Shown in pieces: positions 10,397-19,426 of a stretch of 64,000 bases of DNA. Each line of letters begins with the position of its first letter. Position 1 is the first letter of the stretch. The position numbers were made by a program, and so were the translations under genes. This DNA is from Methylobacterium thuringiense (GTDB taxonomy: Bacteria; Pseudomonadota; Alphaproteobacteria; Rhizobiales; Beijerinckiaceae). A model generated the notes under the pieces. It searched no databases and was not told the origin of the DNA. It worked only from the letters and a program-made list of their open reading frames with translations. Where the stretch lies: assembly GCF_022179645.1 (NCBI RefSeq), contig NZ_BPRA01000003.1, positions 124,001 through 188,000 on the forward strand, in the 5' to 3' direction.

Positions 10397-12757
10397 ATGC
10401 CGCTGACGCAATGGATCAGGAAAACCTCCGCCTCCGATGCGGATACCGGCCGGGCCGCGGCGCCGTCCTCGGCGCCCCGCGGACCGGGCTGGATCGGCGC
10501 GGCCGTGGTCGCCACGGCCCTCGTCTCGGCCAGCGTCACCTTCATGATGCTCGCAGGGCTGATCAAGGTGACGCCGAAGCCCGCCACCGGCGTGGCATTG
10601 CTCGCCATCAACGCCGCCCTCGTCCTCGGCCTCGTCGTCGTCATCGCCTGGGAGGCGCGAGTCTTCCTGCATGCCCGCAAGGCCCATGCGGCGGTGGCGC
10701 GCCTGCATTCGCGCATCGTAGGCCTGTTCAGCCTGATCGCGATCCTGCCGACCATCCTGCTCGCCGTCGTCGCCTCGATCACCATCGATCGCGGGCTGTC
10801 CCTCGGCTTCACCGACCGGGTCCGGGACGTGGTGCTGAAATCCGTCGAGGTCGCCGACGCCTACCAGGAGAACCAGTGCCAGTCGCTGGCGCGCGAGATC
10901 CGCATCCTCACCGACGATCTGACCCGCGCCCGCCCGCAATTCGACGTGAACCGCGAGTGGTTCGAGAGCTTCATGACGACGCGCGCCCAGGCGCTCGGCC
11001 TGCCGATCGCCAAGATCATGCGCGGGCCGAACGACGTGGTCGCCCGCGCCCAGATCGACATCCTCAAGCAGACGCGCCTGCCCTCGGCAGCGGCCTTCGA
11101 GGACGCGGCGAAATCGAGCGATCCGATCTGCCTGCTGCCGAACGAGGGCCGGGTCTTCGCCGCCCTGCTGCGGATGCCGGCCTACGACAACGCGGTGCTC
11201 CTCGTGCAGCGCGAGGTCAGTCAGCTCGCCATCGACTTCCCCGGCGTCTCGCGCGCGGCGGCGGCCGAATACCTCACCTACGATTCGCTCAAGCGCTCGA
11301 TCCAGATCGCCTTCGCCTCGGTCTTCCTGCTGATCGCGCTGATCACCCTGCTCTCGGCGGTCTGGTTCGGGCTCAGCTTCGCCAACCGCTTCGTCGAGCC
11401 GATCCGCCGCCTGATCAACGCCGCCGACCAAGTCGCCTCGGGCAACTTCTACGCGCAGGTGCCTGCCCGCAGGGACGACGGCGATCTCGGCCATCTCGGC
11501 GATAGCTTCAACAAGATGACACAGGAACTCCGCCGCCAGCATGACGGGCTGACCGCCGCGAGCGAGCTGATCGACCGCCGCCGGCGCTTCACCGAGGCCG
11601 TGCTGTCGGGCGTCTCGCCGGGGGTGATCGGCGTCGACGCGGGCGGGGTCATCACCATCGCCAACCCCTCCGTCGAGCGTACCCTCGGCCTGACCTCCGG
11701 CGAACTTGTCGGCGTGCCGCTGACCCAGGCCGTGCCGGAACTGGCGGCGCTCTTGCCGGAGGAGGGCGGCGCCCGCGAGGGCCGCCAGCGCGCGCTCCAG
11801 AAGCAGATCCAGCTCCAGCGCAACGGCCGCGAGCGCACCATCGCGGTGCGGGTCACGAGCGAGCAGGCTCAGGGCGGGGCACGCGGCTACGTCGTGACCC
11901 TCGACGACATCACCGATCTGGTCTCGGCCCAGCGAACCTCCGCCTGGGCCGACGTGGCGCGCCGCATCGCCCACGAGATCAAGAACCCGCTGACCCCGAT
12001 CCAGCTCTCGGCCGAGCGCATCCGGCGCAAGTACGGAAAGGTGATCGTCGAGGACAAAGAGATCTTCGACCAGTGCACGGCGACGATCGTGCGCCAGGTC
12101 GACGAGATCAAGCGCATGGTCGACGAGTTCTCGTCCTTCGCCCGGATGCCGAAGCCGGCTATCGCCCGGCAGGATCTCACCGAGATCGCCAAGCAGAACC
12201 TCTTCATGATGCGCGTCGCGCATCCCGACTTCGATTTCCCGTTCTCGGTGGACGGCGTCGGCGAGGAGGAACGGATCGAGGCGGCCTTCGATATCCGGCT
12301 CCTGTCCCAGGCGCTGACCAACATCCTCAAGAACGCCGTCGAGGCGGTCCAGGCCGTCCCCGAGGACGTGCTGACGGCGGATGGCGGCCAGGGCCGGGTG
12401 CGCCTGAGGCTGCTCGTCGAACAGGACTTCGCGGTGATCGAAGTCACCGACAACGGAAAAGGCTTTCCCGCCGAGGGACGCCAGCGCCTGCTCGAGCCCT
12501 ATATGACGACCCGCGAAGGGGGGACGGGCCTCGGCTTGGCCATCGTCAGCAAGGTTCTGGAAGAGCATGGCGGCGGGATCGAGTTGAACGACAATCCCGA
12601 CGGACGGGGCGGTCAGGTCCGCATGAAGGTGCCGCGCGATGTCTCGCGTGATGCCGTCACCGATGCGGCGGCCGCGTCCGTGCGGGCTCCTCACAACAAC
12701 ACTGGCAGGGAGGGCGCCGTCTCAAGTGCGCCCCGCGTCGCGGAGATGCAGTCATGA
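10397..12757 (+). CDS. ntrY: Membrane sensor kinase NtrY
   Basis: A 786-residue inner-membrane kinase. Hydrophobic segments near residues 35-60, 65-85 and 110-130 and another near 310-330 flank a periplasmic region; a HAMP-like linker (FVEPIRRLINAADQVASG) and a PAS domain follow. The H-box is [20 protein letters not shown], with N (LTNILKNAVEAV), G1 (TDNGKGFP) and G2 (GTGLGLAIVSKV) boxes. It pairs with NtrX; family roles include nitrogen and redox or envelope responses. Its stop overlaps the ntrX start (ATGA), giving coupled translation. Confidence 0.94.
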   Translation: MPLTQWIRKTSASDADTGRAAAPSSAPRGPGWIGAAVVATALVSASVTFMMLAGLIKVTPKPATGVALLAINAALVLGLVVVIAWEARVFLHARKAHAAVARLHSRIVGLFSLIAILPTILLAVVASITIDRGLSLGFTDRVRDVVLKSVEVADAYQENQCQSLAREIRILTDDLTRARPQFDVNREWFESFMTTRAQALGLPIAKIMRGPNDVVARAQIDILKQTRLPSAAAFEDAAKSSDPICLLPNEGRVFAALLRMPAYDNAVLLVQREVSQLAIDFPGVSRAAAAEYLTYDSLKRSIQIAFASVFLLIALITLLSAVWFGLSFANRFVEPIRRLINAADQVASGNFYAQVPARRDDGDLGHLGDSFNKMTQELRRQHDGLTAASELIDRRRRFTEAVLSGVSPGVIGVDAGGVITIANPSVERTLGLTSGELVGVPLTQAVPELAALLPEEGGAREGRQRALQKQIQLQRNGRERTIAVRVTSEQAQGGARGYVVTLDDITDLVSAQRTSAWADVARRIAHEIKNPLTPIQLSAERIRRKYGKVIVEDKEIFDQCTATIVRQVDEIKRMVDEFSSFARMPKPAIARQDLTEIAKQNLFMMRVAHPDFDFPFSVDGVGEEERIEAAFDIRLLSQALTNILKNAVEAVQAVPEDVLTADGGQGRVRLRLLVEQDFAVIEVTDNGKGFPAEGRQRLLEPYMTTREGGTGLGLAIVSKVLEEHGGGIELNDNPDGRGGQVRMKVPRDVSRDAVTDAAAASVRAPHNNTGREGAVSSAPRVAEMQS

Positions 12758-14124
12758 GCGCCGATATCCTGATCGTCGACGACGAGGCCGACATTCGCGA
12801 CCTCGTCTCCGGCATCCTCGACGACGAGGGCCACCGCACCCGGACCGCCTCCGGTTCGGACGAGGCGCTCGCCTCGATCGAGAGCCGTAGGCCGCACCTC
12901 GTCTTCCTCGACATCTGGCTGCAGGGCTCGCGCCTCGACGGCCTGCAGGTGCTCGACCTGATCAAGGCCGGCCATCCCGACCTGCCGGTGGTGATGATCT
13001 CGGGCCATGGCAACATCGAGACCGCGGTCGCGGCGATCAAGTCGGGCGCCTACGACTTCATCGAGAAGCCGTTCAAGGCCGACCGGCTGATTCTCGTTGC
13101 CGAGCGCGCGTTGGAGACCTCGCGGCTGCGGCGCGAGGTGCGCGACCTCAAGACTCGTGGCGGCCAGACGAACCGCATCGTCGGGGCCTCGGTCGCCGTG
13201 AACCAGCTGCGCCAGACCGTCGACCGTGTCGCGCCGACCAATGCCCGCGTGATGATCTCCGGCGCGCCGGGCTCTGGCAAGGAACTCGCCGCCCGGACCC
13301 TGCACACCACGTCGGCCCGCGCCAGCGGCCCCTTCGTGGTGATCAACGCGGCCACCATCACACCCGATACGATGGAGGCGGAGCTATTCGGCGTGGAGGC
13401 CGGCGAGGGCCGCACCCGCAGGGTCGGCGCGCTGGAGGAAGCGCATGGCGGCTCGCTCTACATCGACGAAGTCGCCGACATGCCCAAGGAGACGCAGAGC
13501 CGGATCCTGCGCGTTCTCGTCGACCAGAACTTCCAGCGGGTCGGCGGCACGACGCGCGTGCATGTCGACGTGCGCATCATCTCGTCCTCGTCGCGCGATC
13601 TGGCCGAAGAGATCGCCGGCGGACGGTTTCGCGAGGACCTGTTCCACCGGCTCTCCGTGGTGCCGATCCGCGTGCCGTCCCTCGCCGAGCGCCGCGAGGA
13701 CGTGCCGGAACTGATCACCTTCTTCATGGAGCAGATCTCGGGCGCCACCGGCCTGCCGCGCCGCCGGATCGCCGAGGATGCGATGGCGGTTCTTCAATCG
13801 CACGACTGGCCCGGCAACGTTCGGCAGCTGCGCAACAACGTCGAACGGCTGATGATCCTGACCAAGACGGATCCGGAGCAGGAGGTCACCTCGGAGATGC
13901 TTCCCACCGAGGTCGGCGCGTTGGTGCCGACCACGCCGACGGGGGCGGGCGGCGAGAAGCTGATGAGCCTGGCCCTGCGTGAGGCGCGCGAGATCTTCGA
14001 ACGCGAGTATCTGATCGCTCAGATCGCCCGATTCTCCGGAAACATCTCCCGGACCGCAGAGTTCATCGGTATGGAGCGCTCGGCGCTGCACCGGAAGCTG
14101 AAATCCCTCGGAATCGGCCCCTGA
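12754..14124 (+). CDS. ntrX: Response regulator NtrX with degenerate sigma-54 contact loop
   Basis: A 456-residue receiver-AAA+-Fis protein. The phospho-Asp lies in LVFLDIWLQGS, Walker A is GAPGSGKE, Walker B is SLYIDEVADMP, and the C-terminal helix-turn-helix ends NISRTAEFIGMERSALHRK. Where NtrC has GAFTGA, this protein reads GVEAGEGRTRRVGALEEA, so the motif that contacts sigma-54 is missing. I recall that alphaproteobacterial NtrX proteins commonly lack it and regulate sigma-70 promoters instead. Translationally coupled to ntrY by a 4-base overlap. Confidence 0.94.
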   Translation: MSADILIVDDEADIRDLVSGILDDEGHRTRTASGSDEALASIESRRPHLVFLDIWLQGSRLDGLQVLDLIKAGHPDLPVVMISGHGNIETAVAAIKSGAYDFIEKPFKADRLILVAERALETSRLRREVRDLKTRGGQTNRIVGASVAVNQLRQTVDRVAPTNARVMISGAPGSGKELAARTLHTTSARASGPFVVINAATITPDTMEAELFGVEAGEGRTRRVGALEEAHGGSLYIDEVADMPKETQSRILRVLVDQNFQRVGGTTRVHVDVRIISSSSRDLAEEIAGGRFREDLFHRLSVVPIRVPSLAERREDVPELITFFMEQISGATGLPRRRIAEDAMAVLQSHDWPGNVRQLRNNVERLMILTKTDPEQEVTSEMLPTEVGALVPTTPTGAGGEKLMSLALREAREIFEREYLIAQIARFSGNISRTAEFIGMERSALHRKLKSLGIGP

Positions 14125-14442
14125 ACGTCTGATCGTTCCGGATCCGTATCCGATCCGATTGCATCGGGCCTGCGGCTCCAAGGTTCTGTCTCGACGCGCT
14201 TTTTGCCGGCCGATTGCGACTGCCTGGTCGGAAGGTGCACTGGACCGGACCACCTTGCTGTGGACCGGTCCAAGAAGAAGCCTTCCGCTGCGCAAGCCTC
14301 TTGCGTCGCCGAAGGCTTCGCCGTGTAATGGAGAGGGCTTGCGGAGTCAGACCCGAATGTCGGCTGTGGACGGTCCGACGCGCGTCGCCAACCAAGAGAA
14401 CCCACCCGAGTGGCGGGCACGAATCAAAAAAGGATAAGAAAA
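14125..14442 (+). promoter_or_regulatory. Structured hfq leader region with paired palindromes
   Basis: No gene. It holds TGGACCGGACCA (14241-14252) and the perfect palindrome TGGACCGGTCCA (14261-14272), 20 bases apart. The first is flanked by a pairing AAGGTG/CACCTT. A strong hairpin at 14277-14319 follows, with outer arms GAAGCCTTC and GAAGGCTTC and an inner CGCAAG/CTTGCG stem. It may combine ntrX termination with hfq control; the function is inferred. Confidence 0.5.
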
Positions 14443-14700
14443 ATGGCGGGCGAGCGTGCACAGAACCTTCAGGACACGTTTCTCAACCATGTTCGCAAGA
14501 ACAAGATCCCGCTCACGATCTTCCTCGTCAACGGCGTCAAGCTTCAGGGCGTGGTAACCTGGTTCGACAATTTTTGTGTGCTTCTGCGCCGTGATGGACA
14601 TTCGCAGCTCGTCTACAAGCACGCGATCTCGACCATCATGCCCGGCCATCCCGTACAGTTGTTCGAGCCGGACGAGGCTGCGCCCGCCGAGAAGGTTTGA
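14443..14700 (+). CDS. hfq: RNA chaperone Hfq
   Basis: An 85-residue hexameric Sm-like protein that pairs small RNAs with mRNAs. Sm1 is visible as [18 protein letters not shown] and [16 protein letters not shown]; Sm2 has [18 protein letters not shown] with the family YKHAIST motif. The ATG at 14443 has AGGAT 7 bases upstream; a longer frame from 14410 is not supported. The tail is short and acidic, as in alphaproteobacteria. The position ntrX-hfq-hflX is the standard alphaproteobacterial order. Confidence 0.97.
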   Translation: MAGERAQNLQDTFLNHVRKNKIPLTIFLVNGVKLQGVVTWFDNFCVLLRRDGHSQLVYKHAISTIMPGHPVQLFEPDEAAPAEKV

Positions 14701-14757
14701 CGCCTTTTCTCGCGCAGCTTGAGGTTGCGCCGAGCGAACCCCGTGCGAAACGGCAGC

Positions 14758-14784
14758 GGCATCACGATATGTCGTCGTGATGCC
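14758..14784 (+). promoter_or_regulatory. Perfect stem-loop directly before the hflX ribosome site
   Basis: GGCATCACGA (14758-14767) pairs perfectly with TCGTGATGCC (14775-14784) around a 7-base loop. The Shine-Dalgarno AAGAGG begins at the next base (14785). It could terminate hfq transcription partially, protect the hfq 3' end, or tune hflX translation. Confidence 0.55.
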
Positions 14785-14795
14785 AAGAGGATTTC

Positions 14796-16190
14796 ATGAC
14801 TGAGACGCTGACCCCCGCCGAAGATCGGCTGCGGCGTCACGCCGCGCCCGAAGGCGACATCGCGGCCGCGACCCGCACATTGGTCGTCGGACCCTATCTG
14901 ACCCGCGCCGCCGAGCGATCGGCGAGTAGCGGCGAGACCCCGCGCTCGATCGAGGCGCGCCTCGACGAAGCCACCGGCCTCGCGGCGGCGATCGAGCTCG
15001 ACGTGACGCAGGCGATCAGCGTCCAGATCCAGCGCATCCGGCCCTCGACGTATCTCGGCAAGGGCCGGGTCGAGGAGATCGCCGGGCTGATCGCGGCGGA
15101 AGAGATCGGCCTCGTCGTCGCCGATTGCGCGCTCTCGCCGGTGCAGCAGCGCAACCTCGAGAAGGCCTGGGGCGCCAAGGTCATCGACCGTACCGGCCTG
15201 ATCCTCGAGATTTTCGGCCGCCGCGCCTCGACCCGCGAGGGCACGCTGCAGGTCGAGCACGCCCACCTGTCCTACCAGAAGAGCCGGCTCGTGCGGTCTT
15301 GGACCCACCTGGAGCGGCAGCGCGGCGGCTTCGGCTTCCTCGGCGGCCCCGGCGAGACCCAGATCGAGGCCGACCGCCGCCAGATCCAGGAGCGCATGAC
15401 CAAGATCGAGCGCGATCTCGATTCGGTGACCCGGACCCGCGGCCTGCACCGCACCAGCCGGGCGCGGGTGCCGTACCCGATCGTGGCACTGGTCGGCTAC
15501 ACCAATGCCGGCAAGTCGACGCTGTTCAACGCGCTGACCAAAGCGGACGTGAAGGCGCAGGACATGCTGTTCGCGACCCTCGACCCGACGGCCCGCGCCA
15601 CCAAGCTCCCGCACGGCGAGACGGTGATCCTGTCCGACACCGTCGGATTCATCTCCGACCTGCCGACCTCGCTGATCGCCGCCTTTCGCGCCACACTGGA
15701 GGACGTGATCGAGGCCGACATCCTGCTGCATGTCCGCGACGTCTCGCACGGCGACACGGAAGCGCAGCGCGAGGACGTCGACACGGTGCTGCGCGAACTC
15801 GGCATCGAGGCGAATGCCGACCGCATCATCGAGGTCTGGAACAAGGCCGACCTGCTGCACGAGGGCGAGCGCACCCGGCTCGCCAATCTTGGCAATCAGA
15901 GCGGCAGCGCAGCCCCCGTGCTGGTCTCGGCGCTGACCGGGGAGGGGCTCGACGCACTCTCCTCCCGCATCGAGAAGCGCATCGCTACCGCCCGCTCGAC
16001 CTTCGCGGTGAAGCTCGGGCCGGAGGAGGGGGCGGCGCTAAACTGGCTCTACGAAAATGCCGAGGTGCTCGATCGCAAGTCGGAGGAGGGCGGCGCGATG
16101 CATCTCGCCATCCGCATCGCGCCGGAGAAGGAGCCGCGCTTCCTCAACCGCTTCGAAGGCGCGCGTCGCATCCGCAGCGCCACTCGGTAG
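14796..16190 (+). CDS. hflX: Ribosome-associated GTPase HflX
   Basis: A 464-residue GTPase that binds and splits stalled 70S or 50S ribosomes. The HflX N-terminal domain (about 25-200) is followed by [13 protein letters not shown] and a coiled-coil linker. The G domain contains G1 [13 protein letters not shown]3 [10 protein letters not shown] and G4 NKADL. The ATG is preceded by AGAGGA at good distance. The window shows no hflKC neighbour, as usual in alphaproteobacteria. Confidence 0.95.
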   Translation: MTETLTPAEDRLRRHAAPEGDIAAATRTLVVGPYLTRAAERSASSGETPRSIEARLDEATGLAAAIELDVTQAISVQIQRIRPSTYLGKGRVEEIAGLIAAEEIGLVVADCALSPVQQRNLEKAWGAKVIDRTGLILEIFGRRASTREGTLQVEHAHLSYQKSRLVRSWTHLERQRGGFGFLGGPGETQIEADRRQIQERMTKIERDLDSVTRTRGLHRTSRARVPYPIVALVGYTNAGKSTLFNALTKADVKAQDMLFATLDPTARATKLPHGETVILSDTVGFISDLPTSLIAAFRATLEDVIEADILLHVRDVSHGDTEAQREDVDTVLRELGIEANADRIIEVWNKADLLHEGERTRLANLGNQSGSAAPVLVSALTGEGLDALSSRIEKRIATARSTFAVKLGPEEGAALNWLYENAEVLDRKSEEGGAMHLAIRIAPEKEPRFLNRFEGARRIRSATR

Positions 16191-16208
16191 AACGAGCTTC
16201 GACATCGA

Positions 16209-16243
16209 AAAAGGCCGGCGCGGTGATCCCACGCCGGCCTTTT
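16209..16243 (+). terminator. Rho-independent terminator after hflX
   Basis: AAAGGCCGGCG pairs with CGCCGGCCTTT around an 11-base loop and is followed by T residues; 19 bases after the hflX stop. The A-tract on the left arm would also allow use from the opposite strand. Confidence 0.85.
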
Positions 16244-16263
16244 GCGTGTCTGCGTCCGGTCAG

Positions 16264-16310
16264 AGCAGGCTGCGAAAAAGTGGTAACGTTTTTTTCGCGC
16301 GAAGCCTGCT
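16264..16310. repeat. Interrupted inverted repeat between hflX and sulP
   Basis: AGCAGGCT-GCGAAAAA on the left faces TTTTTTCGC-gcga-AGCCTGCT on the right, in the gap between convergent genes. Possible terminator for the leftward sulP transcript; the T-run orientation is ambiguous. Confidence 0.5.
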
Positions 16311-16336
16311 GTCAACTTTTGGATCGATCACGTTTT

Positions 16337-16367
16337 CTGCGTTCTGATCGATTCGATCAAAACGCAG
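16337..16367. repeat. 31-base near-perfect palindrome downstream of sulP
   Basis: CTGCGTTCTGATCGA (16337-16351) pairs with TCGATCAAAACGCAG (16353-16367) with one mismatch and a single-base centre. It sits 7 bases beyond the sulP stop and may end its transcript or be a dispersed palindrome. Confidence 0.55.
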
Positions 16368-16373
16368 CGCGAT

Positions 16374-17942
16374 CTAGTGCGCTGCAGCGGGATGAAGTGC
16401 TGCCGTCAGCTTCTCGCGCAGGCTGGCCGAGCCGCCGACGACCTCGAAGGTCGTTCCGGCCTTGGCCCGGCGCGAGGCCCAGTCCTGGATCATCTCCAGG
16501 CAGGTATGGTCGACATGGCCCAGCTTGTCCGCGGAGACGCGGACGGTGCCGCCCACCGGCGTCAGCTCCAGCGCCTCGTTCAGGTGCGGCAGCTGCAGGA
16601 AGGTCGCAGACCCCGAGAGTCGGACCTCCGGGACGGCCGCGAGGCCGCCCTCGGGCTGGAAGGCCGTCGCGGCGCCGCCCTCGATCTTGAGCAGGCCCTT
16701 CTGGAGCAGGTGCGGAACCACCTGGATCAGGCTGAGGCCGAGGCCGACGAGCACGCCGGTGAGGAGGTCGGTGCCGACCACGGTCAGCATGGTAACCAGC
16801 CAGATCGCCGCGGTCGCGATGCCGTGGCGCCGGTGAAGGTGGAAGGCGTGCTCGATGCTGATGAGGCGCACGCCGGTGACGACGAGGATGCCGGCGAGCG
16901 CCGCCGTCGGCACCAGCTCCAGCGCCCAGGGCAGCGCCATCAGGAAGGCCAGGATCCAGGCGCCGTGCATCACGGCGGAGGCGCGGCTCACGGCGCCGGC
17001 CTGGACGTTGGCCGAGGAGCGCACGATCACGCCGGTCATCGGCAGGCCGCCGGCGAGGCCGCACAGCATGTTGCCGATGCCCTGCGCGCCGAGCTCCCGG
17101 TTGTACTGGGTGCGCGGGCCGTCATGCATCCGGTCGACCGCCGCCGCCGAGAGCAGGCTCTCGGCGCTGGCGATGATGGCGAGGGTGAGCGCCATGACGA
17201 TCATGGTCGGCTCCGAGAGCCGGCCCCAATCGCCGGTGGCCGGCAGCGCCAGCGTCGAGAGGATCGCATCCGGCACGTCGACATGCTTGACGGCAAGGCC
17301 GGCGACGGCGCTGACGACGGTGCCTGCGACCACGCCGACGAGCGCGCCCGGCAGCATCTTCAGCCGGGCCGGCCGGATCTTCTCCCAGCCGAGCATGCCG
17401 ACGATGGTCGAGAGGCCGACGATCACCGCGCCGGTCTTGTTGCCCTCGCCCTGCACGAAGTCGAAGAAGGCGGCCGGGATGGCGACGAGGTTGTCGAGGC
17501 CGCTCGCCTGCGGCAGCGCGTCGGTGAGCACGTGGATCTGCCCGAGCACGATCAGCACGCCGATGCCGGCGAGCATGCCGTGCACGACGGCCGGCGAGAT
17601 CGCCCGGAACCAGCCGCCGACGCGGAGCGCCCCGGCGAGGATCTGGATCGCGCCGGCCACCACCAGCACGGGGCCGAGCATGCCGATGCCGTGCTCGCGC
17701 ACGAACTCGAAGACGATGACCGCGAGGCCGGCGGCGGGGCCGCTGACCTGGAGCGGCGAACCCGCGAGCATGCCGACGATGAGGCCGCCGATGATGCCCG
17801 TGATCAGTCCGCGCTCGGGCGGGACGCCCGAGGCGATGGCGATACCCATGCACAGTGGCAGCGCCACCAGGAACACGACGAAGGAGGCGGGCAGGTCCCG
17901 CGACAGGGAGGCGGGCAGGAACCGCGAGAGGGACTGTGGCAT
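16374..17942 (-). CDS. SulP family anion transporter with STAS domain, probable bicarbonate carrier
   Basis: A 522-residue inner-membrane protein. The first 420 residues hold 10-12 hydrophobic segments with SulP hallmarks (PERGLITGIIGGLIVGMLAG, SGPAAGLAVIV). Residues about 435-515 form a C-terminal STAS domain. The start is the ATG at 17942, only 15 bases after the stop of a beta-carbonic anhydrase gene, so the two are almost certainly one operon. That pairing strongly suggests bicarbonate rather than sulfate as substrate; this is inference from context. Confidence 0.88.
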   Translation of the reverse strand: MPQSLSRFLPASLSRDLPASFVVFLVALPLCMGIAIASGVPPERGLITGIIGGLIVGMLAGSPLQVSGPAAGLAVIVFEFVREHGIGMLGPVLVVAGAIQILAGALRVGGWFRAISPAVVHGMLAGIGVLIVLGQIHVLTDALPQASGLDNLVAIPAAFFDFVQGEGNKTGAVIVGLSTIVGMLGWEKIRPARLKMLPGALVGVVAGTVVSAVAGLAVKHVDVPDAILSTLALPATGDWGRLSEPTMIVMALTLAIIASAESLLSAAAVDRMHDGPRTQYNRELGAQGIGNMLCGLAGGLPMTGVIVRSSANVQAGAVSRASAVMHGAWILAFLMALPWALELVPTAALAGILVVTGVRLISIEHAFHLHRRHGIATAAIWLVTMLTVVGTDLLTGVLVGLGLSLIQVVPHLLQKGLLKIEGGAATAFQPEGGLAAVPEVRLSGSATFLQLPHLNEALELTPVGGTVRVSADKLGHVDHTCLEMIQDWASRRAKAGTTFEVVGGSASLREKLTAALHPAAAH

Positions 17943-17957
17943 GGGGTTGGTTGGACC

Positions 17958-18665
17958 TTATTCGGCCGCGACCGACATCGCTCGCGCGAATTCGGGGGCG
18001 GCGACCCTCACGGAAGGAGCCTGCGCGACCTTGATCTGGATGTTCTCCTCGATCGAAACGAAGCCTCCCTCCTCGCCGTCATAGGCAAGGACGGTGCCCT
18101 TCTCGATCTCGAAGAACCAGCCGTGGAGGCGCAACTGACCTCTGGCGAGGCCCGAGGCGACGCTCGGATGCGTGCGCAGGTTGCTGAGCTGGACGACGAC
18201 GTTCTCCAGCGCCAGGGCGCGGTGACGGTCCTTCGGGTCCATGTCGGCGGGATAGGCCTCGCAGACGATCCGGCTGGCCGCCTGGCTGTGCTTCAGCCAC
18301 GCCGCGACGTTCGGCATCTTCTCGAGGGCCTCGGGCATCATCAGCCCCTTCATCGCGCCGCAATCGGAATGGCCGCAGATGACGATGTCGCGCACGCCGA
18401 GCGCCACGACGGCGTACTCGATCGCCGAGGAGACACCGCCGTTATGCTGCGAGTACGGGGGCACGATGTTGCCGGCGTTGCGGCAGACGAAGAGGTCGCC
18501 GGGGCCGGATTGGGTGATGTGCTCGGGGGAGACGCGGGAATCGGCGCAGGCGATGATCAGGGCGCTCGGGTTCTGGCCGTCGCGGACGAGTTGCTCATAG
18601 ACCTTCTGCTGTCCGGGAAATATATTTCCGCGGAAATTCGAGATGCCCTGAATGATATTGTCCAC
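17958..18665 (-). CDS. Beta-class carbonic anhydrase
   Basis: A 235-residue cytoplasmic zinc enzyme interconverting CO2 and bicarbonate. Zinc ligands are visible in IACADSRVSPE (Cys40, with the Asp42-Arg44 dyad) and CGHSDCGAM (His99, Cys102). The GTG start at 18665 has a GAGG 7 bases upstream. It is followed directly by a SulP transporter. In a serine-cycle methylotroph, bicarbonate feeds PEP carboxylase and other carboxylations, which gives a plausible role; that link is inferred. Confidence 0.94.
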   Translation of the reverse strand: MDNIIQGISNFRGNIFPGQQKVYEQLVRDGQNPSALIIACADSRVSPEHITQSGPGDLFVCRNAGNIVPPYSQHNGGVSSAIEYAVVALGVRDIVICGHSDCGAMKGLMMPEALEKMPNVAAWLKHSQAASRIVCEAYPADMDPKDRHRALALENVVVQLSNLRTHPSVASGLARGQLRLHGWFFEIEKGTVLAYDGEEGGFVSIEENIQIKVAQAPSVRVAAPEFARAMSVAAE

Positions 18666-19426
18666 GAATGACCTCGTCGTCTCGAATGGGAGGCTCGGTA
18701 CGCTGCAGAGGCAATACTCGTGTGAGATGACGGATTGATTGCAGTCAGAAAGATGCTTCGGAACTCACATGATCGGCATGCCGACCAAGAATCTGACTGG
18801 AACGATCGGGCGGCGGCCCCATTCCATACTGCGGCTATTCTTGGACGCGCGCATCTCGCGCTACATTCATCCCGGGGCAGCGATTGTGTCGCACGCTCCG
18901 GTCTGCGTTGCCGCCGGGGCGAGGACCGTCGGCGGGCGCTGCCCGTCCGATTGCGCTCGTCTCGAGAGTGGTGACGTTTCGATCAGGCGTCCATGACTGT
19001 CGCTATCCCGGCACGAAGTCTTTCAGCGCGCTCCATCCTATAGCGATGTAAACACCAAACTTAAGTGCGTTTTCGCACTTGTATATACTTGAGGTTTAAT
19101 CCCGGGGAACTTTCAGCAATGTGCGTGATCGCACATCTCTGCAGTGTGGTGCAGATTTTCAGGGATGATTTTCGGAGAGCGGCCACGGAATGCGGAGAGG
19201 CGCGTATCGCTCAAGTTGCGTCGGCCGCCGTCACCTCCACAGGCCGTCATGGATGGTCGCGACTGCTCGCACCCTGTCCGACCCAACGGACCGGTCGAAG
19301 CGAGCGCTCTGCTCAGCTCTGCAGGGAGAAACCGGAGACAGTGCCGGAACGCCCGATCCCGCGTGACGCCGACCTCGACGTGGACGGCAGGATGGCGCCT
19401 GCGATCACCGTGGTGTTCGGATACGA
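18666..19426. other. 761-base stretch without a convincing gene
   Basis: Short open frames occur on the plus strand (18735-18974, 18739-18996, 19119-19430), but none has recognisable family features. The right third contains two palindromes around a promoter-like TATACT (see 19063-19136). The rest shows nothing I can name; it includes the upstream region of the carbonic anhydrase operon. Confidence 0.6.
19063..19136 (+). promoter_or_regulatory. Two matching palindromes flanking a promoter-like sequence
   Basis: AAGTGCGTTTTCGCACTT (19063-19080) and ATGTGCGTGATCGCACAT (19119-19136) share GTGCG-N4-CGCAC and are centred 56 bases apart. TATACT at 19084-19089 could be a -10 element for rightward transcription, with GGGGAA and an ATG (19119) after it. 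They look like paired operators for a dimeric regulator. Confidence 0.5.

Noticed and set aside
16377-18671. 764-codon plus-strand frame opposite sulP and carbonic anhydrase
   Set aside because: His/Asp/Arg-rich translation is the usual antisense shadow of GC-rich genes; the opposite strand encodes clear families.
18735-18996. Two overlapping plus-strand frames of 79 and 85 codons
   Set aside because: No family signal and they overlap each other in different frames; no ribosome site was convincing.
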